DNA of 15,082 nt from the NCBI GenBank assembly GCA_020639295.1, contig JACKGY010000025.1, positions 1-15,082 of the forward strand, in the 5' to 3' direction. Below, one piece after another: positions 1 through 8,535 of the stretch. A model generated the notes under the pieces. The model worked only from the letters and a program-made list of their open reading frames with translations. It was not told the DNA's origin and ran no database searches. Numbering within the stretch: position 1 is the stretch's first letter; each line of letters begins with the position of its first letter. The stretch comes from Planctomycetota bacterium. GTDB taxonomy: Bacteria > Planctomycetota > GCA-002687715 > DRQF01. A program made the position numbers and the translations under genes.

Positions 1-54
1 CTGGCCGAGGCGACGATCACCGGGCGCTACAGCCAGAACCCGGCCCTGCTCTGA
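1..54 (+). CDS. C-terminal tail of an unidentified protein (partial)
   Basis: An open frame enters from the left edge and reads 17 residues (ending GRYSQNPALL) before TGA at 52-54. The fragment is too short to assign to a family, and an open frame of this length could occur by chance. What supports a real gene is the position of its stop, 7 bases from the stop of the convergent cyclophilin gene, with both stops lying in the arms of an 8-bp inverted repeat. No function is proposed. Confidence 0.4.
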   Translation: MAEATITGRYSQNPALL

Positions 55-69
55 ACCGCACTCAGAGCA
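47..69. terminator. Inverted repeat containing both stop codons of a convergent pair
   Basis: TGCTCTGA (47-54) and TCAGAGCA (62-69) are perfect inverted copies: an 8-bp stem with a 7-base loop. The left arm ends in the stop of the plus-strand gene; the right arm begins with the reverse-complemented stop of the cyclophilin gene. Part of the symmetry is automatic, because two facing TGA stops are always inverted copies, but five further base pairs are not. It may act as a compact bidirectional terminator. There is no clear U-tract. Confidence 0.4.
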
Positions 70-1606
70 CGCGGATGCGGATCGACTTCAGGGTCACGGT
101 CTCGCTCGGGATCCCGGCGTCGCCGGAGCCGCCCTTCTGCTCCAGGGCCAGGCAGGTCTTCCGCCCGGTGAGCATCCGGCCGAAGGCCGTGTGCAGACCG
201 TCGAGGTGCGCCGTGGCGGTGAAGGTGACGAAGAACTGGCAGCCATCGGTGCCCGGGCCGGAGTTCGCCATCGACAGGATGCCGGTCCGATCGTGCTTCA
301 GGCTGGTGGCCAGTTCGCCGTCGAACTTGTAACCCGGGCCACCCTTGCCGTCGCCACGCGGGCAACCGAACTGGGCCATGAAGCCCTGCACGATCCGGTG
401 CACCTTCAGGTCGTCGTAGAAGCCGATCCTGGCCAGGTAGATCAGGTTGGCGCAATGCCGCGGCGCCGCCTCGGGGTGGAGTTCCAGGACCAGCTCGCCT
501 TCGCTGGTCTCCATGATCGCGAGGTAGCGATGCCGCGAGCTGAAGCGCATCTCGGGGAAGATCGGCAGGTTCTCGCGCCAGCCGGCCCGCCGCCGGTCGA
601 GGTCGAGCTTGGCGATCCGGGCGTCGAGGTCCTCGATGGCGGCGTCGGCGACGAAGTCCCTGCCGTCCTCGTCGAGCAGCAGGAGCCGGTCGGCGAGGAG
701 ACGGTGCTGCGACCGGACCAACCAGGGCGCGAGCCGGAGCTCGAGTTCGCCGTTGACGCGACCGACCGTGCCGAGCGCCAGTGTCAGACCCCGCGCCCGG
801 AACAGGGCCTGCAAGGCCTTGCTCGGCCGCTTCTCCGCCACGAGCCACCAGCGCTCGGCCAGGTCGAGGGTCTCCGCGGCCTTGGTGCCGGCCTTCTCCT
901 CGGCCGCGGCCAGCGCGACGAGTTCCTCGTCGGCCGTGGCCGCGAGCCTCTGGGCGAGGTCGGCGTCGCCGCGCGCCAGGGCGAGCAGGACGAGGTCGAG
1001 CGGGTCGGCGTCGGCCCCGCCCTTCTCGGCCCGGGCCGCGATGCGCCCGAGCTCGGTCACGAGCGCGTCGGCCTCCTTGAGGACCCGACCGAGGCCCGTG
1101 AGCTTGGCCTTCCTGGCCAGCGCGGCGGCCTCGTCCACCAGCTTGCCGGCACGCTTCGGGTCGCGCCGGGCGAAGGCCAGGGCGGCGAGGTCGACCAGTT
1201 CCTCCGCCGTCCGTTCGGCGATGCCCGCCGACTTCTTCCCCTTGGCGAAGTCGACCAGGAAGTCGTGCAGGCCGTCCAGGCGATCGAGCGCGAAGAGATC
1301 GAGCTGAAGCCGCCGCGCCCCGAGGGCGGCGTCGAGATCCTCGGCCTCGTCGGCCAGCGCCTGGGCCTCGTCCAGCGCGGCATGGCGCCGGACCGGGTCG
1401 GCCGCGGCGTCGGCCCCGAGGTCGAGGAGCGCCTTGATCCGGGCGGCCGGACCGGCGAGCTTGGCGACCTCGCGGGCGACCTCCTTGCGCGCGGCCAGGA
1501 TGGCCTTCTTCTCCGGCACCGGCAGCCGCTCGTCCTGGGCCCTGAGGCCGGACGCGATCAGCAGGAAGACGAGGATCGGCAAGGCGCGGGAATCGGGACG
1601 GGTCAT
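62..1606 (-). CDS. Exported cyclophilin-type peptidyl-prolyl cis-trans isomerase with long helical N-terminal region
   Basis: The 514-residue protein begins with a signal peptide (hydrophobic core ILVFLLIA, likely cleavage after LRA at residue 23, leaving Gln24). Residues about 25-350 are Ala/Leu/Glu/Lys-rich predicted helix without a domain I can name. The stretch around 200-295, with a Trp-Trp pair in LAERWWLVAEK, resembles a helical segment I associate with planctomycete proteins. Residues about 360-514 are a complete cyclophilin domain: VHRIVQGFMAQ holds the Arg (R404), Phe (F409), Met and Gln (Q412) matching the CypA active site, followed by GCQFFVTF and HLDGLHTAFG (H472). The position equal to CypA Trp121 is His467, so cyclosporin sensitivity is doubtful. 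The role inferred is proline isomerisation during folding of exported proteins. The start is supported by GGAG eight bases upstream. Cyclophilin identity is secure; the role of the N-terminal region is unknown. Confidence 0.93.
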   Translation of the reverse strand: MTRPDSRALPILVFLLIASGLRAQDERLPVPEKKAILAARKEVAREVAKLAGPAARIKALLDLGADAAADPVRRHAALDEAQALADEAEDLDAALGARRLQLDLFALDRLDGLHDFLVDFAKGKKSAGIAERTAEELVDLAALAFARRDPKRAGKLVDEAAALARKAKLTGLGRVLKEADALVTELGRIAARAEKGGADADPLDLVLLALARGDADLAQRLAATADEELVALAAAEEKAGTKAAETLDLAERWWLVAEKRPSKALQALFRARGLTLALGTVGRVNGELELRLAPWLVRSQHRLLADRLLLLDEDGRDFVADAAIEDLDARIAKLDLDRRRAGWRENLPIFPEMRFSSRHRYLAIMETSEGELVLELHPEAAPRHCANLIYLARIGFYDDLKVHRIVQGFMAQFGCPRGDGKGGPGYKFDGELATSLKHDRTGILSMANSGPGTDGCQFFVTFTATAHLDGLHTAFGRMLTGRKTCLALEQKGGSGDAGIPSETVTLKSIRIRVL

Positions 1607-1662
1607 CGGGCTCGCTCCGCTCGAGGTCGAGGCCCCGACGCCGACCGCCGGGGGACCCCGGT

Positions 1663-1690
1663 CCTATCGAATGGGCGACCCCACCGTCAA
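1663..1690 (-). promoter_or_regulatory. Candidate promoter of the cyclophilin gene
   Basis: On the minus strand TTGACG (1690-1685, five of six matches to the -35 consensus) is followed after 16 bases by GATAGG (1668-1663), a weak -10. It lies in the 182-bp gap between the secretin-like gene and the cyclophilin gene, about 57 bases before the ATG. A short GC-rich hairpin (CCGGGG/CCCCGG, 1648-1661) lies between it and the start codon. The rest of this gap holds nothing else I recognise. The -10 match is poor, so this is tentative. Confidence 0.3.
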
Positions 1691-1788
1691 GTTCGTGCCC
1701 CCCGATGCGGGCGCGAAGGCGCGACCCGGGGCCGCGCGCGCGGCACCCCCGACTCGGCGGGCCCGGGCGCGCCCGGTCGGCGACCCCC

Positions 1789-2730
1789 TCAGCCTTCGCG
1801 GCCTGAGGGCTCGCGAGGACCGCGGGTCAACGAGCCCTCGATCCGCAGGATGTCCCTCTCGGGCTCGACATCGCCCTCGCCACTCGGCATCTCGATGCCG
1901 TCGATCAGGAAGCTCGTCCCCTCGGCCGGGACCACGAGACGGCCCCTCCTGGTCGCGACCCGAAGCTCGGGCAGCTGGATCGTGACCGGACTCGTGCCGC
2001 CGATGTCCGTGGTGAATTCCCGGATCGGCCGGACGAGGGCCGAGCAGGTGACGACGTAGTCGATCTGGACCCGACCGTCCGGATCGGCATAGGGCAGGAT
2101 GTCGACCACGATGCCCTCCTGCACCACGTCGACCATGGGATCGGCCACCACCGAGGCCGTGGCGACCTCGAGCTCGTAGTCCTTGATATAGGCGATCTCG
2201 TTGATCACCGAGACCGTCGCGCGCTGTCCCGCGAGCACGCCGAGGCTCATCGGCCCGACCAGCGGCTCGGCATGCGCCTCGCTCTGCAAGGAGAAGGACA
2301 TGGTGAGGTTCTCGTGACTCGCCTTGAGGCCTTCGAGCAGGCGGCAGGCGGCGGCCCGCGCCACGTCGTCGCCACGGATCTCGAGCCGACGCTCGGTGGC
2401 CGACCCCGTCGACTCGATCTCGAGTTCGCCGAGGCCGCGGACGCGGCGCAGGAGCATCTCGGCGACGAAGGTGCCCCGCGCCTCGAGCGTCTCCTGATCG
2501 GTGCCGCCGAGCCGGCAGTGGATCCGCTCACCTTCGGCCCGCCAGTCGAGGTCGCCCCAGGGAGGAGCCGGCTCGTCCTCGATCCGAAGCTGCGGCCGAG
2601 GCCCGTCGACGGCGACTTCCGGCCGAAGCGGCATGCCGACGACCGCCGGCGCGTCCTCCGCACCCGGATCATGGGCGCAGGCGACGAGCATGAGGCCGAG
2701 GATCACGACTGGAGACATGACTCTGCACAC
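1789..2730 (-). CDS. Secretin-like lipoprotein
   Basis: The 313-residue protein has a lipoprotein signal (hydrophobic core VVILGLML and lipobox L-V-A-Cys18). Residues about 165-285 resemble the core of type II/III secretion and type IV pilus secretins: an AGQRATV segment, YIKDYELEVA, then DPMVDVVQEGIVVDILPYADPDG followed by VQIDYVV, and a closing region with EGTSFLIDG. Those are the usual landmarks of the secretin beta domain. The protein is much shorter than a full secretin (commonly 400-800 residues), and the conserved end (P-x-LG-x-x-P-x-x-G-x-x-F) is absent. No pilus or secretion genes are adjacent. GTG at 2730 is preferred as start because AGGAGGAG sits 7 bases upstream of it; the in-frame ATG at 2718 would be about 19 bases away. 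Outer-membrane location is inferred. Whether it forms a pore is doubtful. Confidence 0.75.
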   Translation of the reverse strand: MCRVMSPVVILGLMLVACAHDPGAEDAPAVVGMPLRPEVAVDGPRPQLRIEDEPAPPWGDLDWRAEGERIHCRLGGTDQETLEARGTFVAEMLLRRVRGLGELEIESTGSATERRLEIRGDDVARAAACRLLEGLKASHENLTMSFSLQSEAHAEPLVGPMSLGVLAGQRATVSVINEIAYIKDYELEVATASVVADPMVDVVQEGIVVDILPYADPDGRVQIDYVVTCSALVRPIREFTTDIGGTSPVTIQLPELRVATRRGRLVVPAEGTSFLIDGIEMPSGEGDVEPERDILRIEGSLTRGPREPSGREG

Positions 2731-2795
2731 GTTCCGGCTCCTCCTGGACGACGCCTCGAATGACGCCGTGGGTCGCCGCGTGGTTTCGAATGCGG

Positions 2796-2804
2796 TGGTA
2801 GAAT
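2796..2804 (+). promoter_or_regulatory. Extended -10 promoter predicting a leaderless HNH mRNA
   Basis: TGGTAGAAT is an extended -10 element (TG, one base, then TAGAAT with five of six consensus matches). The -10 ends six bases before the ATG at 2811, so transcription would be expected to begin at or next to the A of that ATG. No Shine-Dalgarno sequence is present, which fits a leaderless transcript. No -35 is visible, as is usual for extended -10 promoters. Confidence 0.5.
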
Positions 2805-3157
2805 CGCCCCATGGCGACCGACGATGCCAAGGGGCCCGAGCGCCTCGACGACGAGCAACTGCTCGAGGAACTCTACCGGCGCTTCGGCGCCGGCTGGTGT
2901 TCCTTCTCCGCGATGGTGCGGGAACGGGGCGTCTGTCCGGTCTGCGATGGTCTGGTCGCCCTCACCCGTCACCACCTGCGCCCGATCGCGCGTGGCGCCG
3001 GCAAGGAGGTCGAGATCCGGCGCCGCTACGTCGACCTCTGCCGACCCTGCCATGACCTCGCCCACCGGGTCTGGGGCCCGGGCGATCGCTGGGAGGGCCC
3101 CATCGAGCGGGAGATCTTCGTCGACCGGTTGCGCGCGCGGCGCGTGGGGCGGGAGCC

Positions 3158-5464
<2,307 letters not shown>

Positions 5465-5593
5465 GCCGAACTACCGCTCTCCGCCCGGACCGATGATGGT
5501 GGCGTCGACCTGCCTGGCAAGGCGGCCGGACGACAATACATGAGGTTCTCACGACCCCTTTACGAACACTCTCGGCAGCGATGAGGTTCCAGC

Positions 5594-5637
5594 GGAGGCA
5601 AATCCTCCTACATCTCGCCCGCGCGGGGAGATAGGAT
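5594..5637 (+). promoter_or_regulatory. Divergent ppk1/cytochrome b562 control region with candidate -10
   Basis: The 206-bp gap between ppk1 and the b562-like gene holds TAGGAT (5632-5637), a -10-like hexamer 33 bases before the plus-strand ATG. No -35 was found. Just upstream are a small hairpin GGAGG-CAAAT-CCTCC (5594-5608) and the palindrome CCCGCGCGGG (5618-5627), which could be operator sites. A 9-base direct repeat ATGAGGTTC lies at 5540-5548 and 5581-5589. I could not place a convincing ppk1 promoter and saw no PhoB box. Confidence 0.25.
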
Positions 5638-5670
5638 CCCAGCCACGCGATTCCTGATGGGAGAAAGTAC

Positions 5671-6123
5671 ATGTCGAAATTGATCGTCGGCCTGCTCGTC
5701 GTGGGCCTCATCGGATTGTCCTATCTCGTTGTCTCGCCGGCCCCTGCGAACGTCCGCCCGGCCGCCATGGATGACCACGAGGCGCTCGAGAAGTGCATGA
5801 AGGAGCTGAAGGGCGCGATGCGCCGGATGCGCAAGTCCCTCGGGGACGAGGCCCAGAAGGGCGAGAACCTCGCCCAGATCCTGGTCATGCAGAAGGCTCT
5901 GATCGAGGCCAAGAGCCTCGTTCCCGGTGTCGCCGCCAAGTCCGAGAAGAAGGACGAGATGATCCTGAAGTACCGCGGCATGATGCTCGATTGCCTCGCC
6001 GCCACGATCAAGATGGAGCGCGCGGTCCTCGACGGCAAGGGCGACGAGGCCAAGGCCGCGATGCGCGAGCTCCAGGAACTCCAGGACTCGGGCCACGCCA
6101 GCTTCAAGGTCGAGGACGACTGA
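5671..6123 (+). CDS. Cytochrome b562-like membrane-anchored helical protein
   Basis: The 150-residue protein starts with a hydrophobic segment (residues 4-22, LIVGLLVVGLIGLSYLVV), followed by SPAPA, so it is either a signal peptide or a membrane anchor. The mature part is all helical. Its ends resemble cytochrome b562: LEKCMKEL places Met43 where the first-helix haem Met sits (LEDNMETL in E. coli), and GKGDEAKAAMRELQELQDSGH places His142 near the C-terminus where b562 has its haem His. No CxxCH is present, so haem would be non-covalent. A haem-free helical bundle remains possible. GGGAG seven bases before ATG supports the start. It is followed after 40 bp by a c-type cytochrome gene, which suggests a shared periplasmic redox role. 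The b562 assignment is based on the pattern alone. Confidence 0.72.
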   Translation: MSKLIVGLLVVGLIGLSYLVVSPAPANVRPAAMDDHEALEKCMKELKGAMRRMRKSLGDEAQKGENLAQILVMQKALIEAKSLVPGVAAKSEKKDEMILKYRGMMLDCLAATIKMERAVLDGKGDEAKAAMRELQELQDSGHASFKVEDD

Positions 6124-6163
6124 TCGACCGCCGATGAGATCCTCCACCCAGATCGGCGGGTCC

Positions 6164-7006
6164 ATGGCTTTCGAAGGCAGCGCCCAACGGGCGCTGACCT
6201 TCGTCGCCGGCCTGTTCGCCCTCGCGGTCGGCCTGCAGGCCCAGACGGGAAGCGTGGACCTCGGGAGCGAGGTCCGCGCCATCTTCCGGCATCGCTGCGT
6301 CGAGTGTCACGGCGCCGAGCTGAAGAAACCCAAGGGCAAGATCGGCTACATCGAGGACCTCGATCGGGTCCGCGAGAAGCTGGTCGGCGACCATGAGCCC
6401 GAGGACAGCGACCTCTGGCTCAGCCTCACCGACGAGTTCGAGCCGATGCCGCCGAAGAAGGCCAAGAACGGCCCGCTCGCCCCGGCCGAACTCGACCTGG
6501 TGCTCAGCTGGCTCCGAGCCGGTGCGCCGGCGCCGCAGGCGACCGCTGCAACGGCGGAGCCCGAGCCGACCACCGGGCCGGACGGAAACCCGGCCGCGGC
6601 CGAGGCGCCCTCCCTGGGCGACCTGCACCCTCTGGTGATCCACTTCCCCGTCGCCCTGATCCTGGTGGCGGCGCTCGCCGAACTCCTGGTCTGGTTCCGC
6701 GGGGCCGGGCTGGTGACGACGGTCCGTTTCTGCCTGTTCATCGGCGCGGGCGGTGCCGCGCTTTCGGCCCTGAGCGGCTGGTTCGCCGCCGAGGCCGGCT
6801 ACCGCGACGCGACCGTCTTCCGCCACCGCTGGCTCGGCATCGCCGCGACCGGCTCGAGCCTCGTGGCCTGGGGCACGCTGGAACTGGCCCGGCGTCGCGA
6901 CTCGAAGACCCTCCTGGCGGTCGGCCGCCTGCTCCTCCTCGCCAGCGCCCTGCTCACGGGCCTGGCCGGCCACGAGGGTGGCGAGCTGGTCCACGGCCCC
7001 GCCTGA
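6164..7006 (+). CDS. Planctomycete-type cytochrome c fused to a DUF2231-like membrane domain
   Basis: With the start at 6164 the protein has 280 residues. A signal peptide (ALTFVAGLFALAVGLQA, then Gln) leads to a periplasmic cytochrome c domain: CVECHG (Cys45, Cys48, His49) binds haem covalently and Met95 in EPMPPKK is the likely sixth ligand, followed by LDLVLSWLRAGAP as in PSCyt1-type domains. A Pro/Ala/Glu linker (about 120-150) joins it to a four-helix membrane domain starting HPLVIHFPVAL (155-165) and ending GHEGGELVHG, landmarks of the DUF2231 family, whose conserved His residues suggest haem or metal binding. It is likely an electron carrier at the outer face of the cytoplasmic membrane. 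An upstream in-frame ATG at 6134 would add 10 residues. I prefer 6164 because it gives a normal signal peptide, but neither start has a clear Shine-Dalgarno sequence. Confidence 0.88.
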   Translation: MAFEGSAQRALTFVAGLFALAVGLQAQTGSVDLGSEVRAIFRHRCVECHGAELKKPKGKIGYIEDLDRVREKLVGDHEPEDSDLWLSLTDEFEPMPPKKAKNGPLAPAELDLVLSWLRAGAPAPQATAATAEPEPTTGPDGNPAAAEAPSLGDLHPLVIHFPVALILVAALAELLVWFRGAGLVTTVRFCLFIGAGGAALSALSGWFAAEAGYRDATVFRHRWLGIAATGSSLVAWGTLELARRRDSKTLLAVGRLLLLASALLTGLAGHEGGELVHGPA

Positions 7007-7024
7007 GGCGGGGCGCCCCGCTCA
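6997..7024. terminator. Bidirectional terminator-like repeats between convergent genes
   Basis: The 15 bases between the cytochrome gene and the HEAT gene hold overlapping hairpins. CCCCGCC (6997-7003) pairs with GGCGGGG (7007-7013), with the TGA stop of the cytochrome gene as the loop. GCGGGGCGCCCCGC (7008-7021) is a perfect 14-bp palindrome that extends through CTGA and TCAG, including both stops, with one bulged G. The two structures compete for the same bases. No U-tract follows on either strand. Confidence 0.5.
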
Positions 7025-8329
7025 GAAGGACGCCGAGGGCAGGGCGTCGGTGATCTCCTTGCTCGGATCCTCGCCCGCCTCGGCGACTTCTTCGCCCAGA
7101 GCCTGCAGGGCCCAGGCGCAGGCGGATCGGGCGCTGTTCTTCTCCGAGGACAGCCGCATCTTCATCGGCTTGCGCGCGCTCTCCACCTTGTGGGTGCCCG
7201 CCAGCCAGAAGGCGGCGACCCGAACCTTGGAGTCGTTCGCCTTCAGGCACTTGGCCAGGCCCTTCTCGTAACGATCGTCCCAGGCGACCTTGGTCAGCTC
7301 GCTCATGATGGTGACCTGGTCCAGCTCGTCGCCACGGAGGAGCACCTTCTCGATCTCCTTCTGCACCTCGTCGCGGGTACCGCCGCAGACCATCAGGGCG
7401 CGCAGGAGCAGGGAACGCACCTGGCTCTTCTTCTCGCTCTTGAGCACGTCGAGCAGGGGCTGCACGCTCTCCACCATGCCGATGCGCCTCAGGGCGTCGG
7501 CCACGTTGGTGCGGACCTGGTAACCGCGTTCCTTCTTCAGCATCTCGTGGAGGCGGGGCAGGAACTTCGCCCCGCCCTCCTTGCCCATGACGTCGATCGC
7601 CTCGAGGCGCTTGGCCTGGTCGACCTCGGCGTGGGTCTGGGCGATGAGGAAGTCGACGACCCGCGGGTCGTCGTGGTCGGCGAGCTGCTTCATGGCATCA
7701 CGCCGGGTCTTCATGTTGTTGTCGTCGGATTCCAGGAGGAGCTGGGCCACCAGGTCGCTCTCGGCCTTGAAGTCCTCGACCAGCGCCTGGGGCAGCGCGT
7801 GCTCGGGGTCGAAGAAGTGCAGGGCCTTGTGCATCTTGTGGAGGAGTTCCCGCTTCTCCAGCATCCAGACGTGGCGCAGGAGGATGCTGCTGCCGTCGGG
7901 GCGGACGAAGAGGAACTGCGGCGCGCTCACCGTGGGGCTGTCCATCCACTCCATCCGGGCGTCGATCTCGACCTTGGCGATCTGCTTCGCGGTCATCTTG
8001 CCGGCCAGGGCGGCGATCAGGGCGTCGCTCCCCCGGGTGCCGGCCGTGGCGTCGGGACTCGCGTAGGTGCCGAGGGCGAGGACGCAGACGAACTCCCGGC
8101 TCAGGGCGACGATCTCGGGGTCGAGGAAATGCTCGGCACAGAGCCGTTCGTTCGCCGGTTCGGCGCGCAGGACGAAGGCGACCATGAGCGGCCGGTTGCC
8201 GTCCTTGGCCTCCTTGAGGGCCTTGGCGAGTTCCGGCCGCCAGTCGATCCCCGTGGACGTCGCCTCCTGGCCGGCGAGCCCGAGTGTCCACACCAGAGTC
8301 AGCACGAAGACGATGATCCGAACGGCCAT
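7022..8329 (-). CDS. Exported thioredoxin-fold protein with HEAT repeats
   Basis: The start at 8329 is fixed by AGGAGGAG eight bases upstream and by the signal peptide behind it (RIIVFVLTLVWTLGLAG, then Gln21), giving 435 residues; in-frame codons further upstream run into the hairpin region and are unlikely. Residues about 28-170 look like a thioredoxin fold (KALKEAKDGNRPLMVAF, a later APQFLFVRPDG with the cis-Pro position), but the usual CxxC between strand and helix is missing (LRAEPANERLC), so classical disulfide chemistry is unlikely. Residues about 200-412 are HEAT-type helical pairs (for example DPRVVDFLIAQ, RTNVADALRRIG, SKVRVAAFWLAG), a scaffold for protein binding. It may be an envelope adaptor or chaperone. 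Partner and substrate are unknown. It converges on the cytochrome gene with a 15-bp gap. Confidence 0.85.
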   Translation of the reverse strand: MAVRIIVFVLTLVWTLGLAGQEATSTGIDWRPELAKALKEAKDGNRPLMVAFVLRAEPANERLCAEHFLDPEIVALSREFVCVLALGTYASPDATAGTRGSDALIAALAGKMTAKQIAKVEIDARMEWMDSPTVSAPQFLFVRPDGSSILLRHVWMLEKRELLHKMHKALHFFDPEHALPQALVEDFKAESDLVAQLLLESDDNNMKTRRDAMKQLADHDDPRVVDFLIAQTHAEVDQAKRLEAIDVMGKEGGAKFLPRLHEMLKKERGYQVRTNVADALRRIGMVESVQPLLDVLKSEKKSQVRSLLLRALMVCGGTRDEVQKEIEKVLLRGDELDQVTIMSELTKVAWDDRYEKGLAKCLKANDSKVRVAAFWLAGTHKVESARKPMKMRLSSEKNSARSACAWALQALGEEVAEAGEDPSKEITDALPSASF

Positions 8330-8418
8330 GCCCCTCTCCTCCTGGGTTCCGTCCCGGCCCGCATCCACGCGTCTCAAGACGGCGCATACTGCCGAGGCGT
8401 CCATCAATTCCCGATGAA

Positions 8419-8447
8419 GGCCTCGAATCAGGCCGGGCATTTCGCCC
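8419..8447 (-). other. Two small hairpins downstream of the beta-helix terminator
   Basis: Reading the minus strand after the terminator, GGGC-GAAAT-GCCC (8447-8435) and GGCCT-GATTCG-AGGCC (8434-8419) are adjacent short stem-loops. They lie in the likely 5' region of the HEAT-repeat gene, about 90-118 bases before its ATG. They could belong to a leader structure or be remnants of the terminator region. In GC-rich DNA such short stems arise easily by chance. Confidence 0.3.
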
Positions 8448-8458
8448 CGACGACGAAA

Positions 8459-8490
8459 CAGCGCCGGCAATCCGAAGATTGCCGGCGCTG
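8459..8490 (-). terminator. Strong intrinsic terminator of the beta-helix gene (UUCG loop)
   Basis: The minus strand reads a perfect 14-bp stem, CAGCGCCGGCAATC with GATTGCCGGCGCTG, closed by a TTCG loop in C(UUCG)G context, a very stable RNA tetraloop. It is followed by TGTTTCGTCG, a modest U-rich stretch. It lies 46-77 bases after the stop of the beta-helix gene and would separate that gene from the HEAT-repeat gene on the same strand. This is the clearest terminator in the window. Confidence 0.85.
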
Positions 8491-8495
8491 GCCGC

Positions 8496-8515
8496 GACCT
8501 CGTCAGGACGAGGTC
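8496..8515 (-). terminator. Second hairpin ahead of the beta-helix terminator
   Basis: GACCTCGT and ACGAGGTC form a perfect 8-bp stem around a 4-base loop (CCTG on the minus strand), only 5 bases before the UUCG terminator and 20 bases after the stop codon. It has no U-tract of its own. It may stabilise the 3' end of the transcript against exonucleases. Confidence 0.5.
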
Positions 8516-8535
8516 AGGAAGGAGTCAGCTCCGGG

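Noticed and set aside
1721..1790. GC-rich run with alternating GC bases considered as a structured RNA or Z-DNA site
   Set aside because: Composition alone explains it in this GC-rich genome; no conserved fold or motif was visible.
191..2059. 622-codon plus-strand open frame over the cyclophilin and secretin-like genes
   Set aside because: It spans two well-supported minus-strand genes and the gap between them, with no domain; it is a GC-rich shadow.
8330..8470. 47-codon in-frame extension of the HEAT protein upstream of 8329
   Set aside because: It runs into the terminator hairpin region, lacks a ribosome site and would bury the signal peptide; ATG at 8329 has AGGAGGAG.
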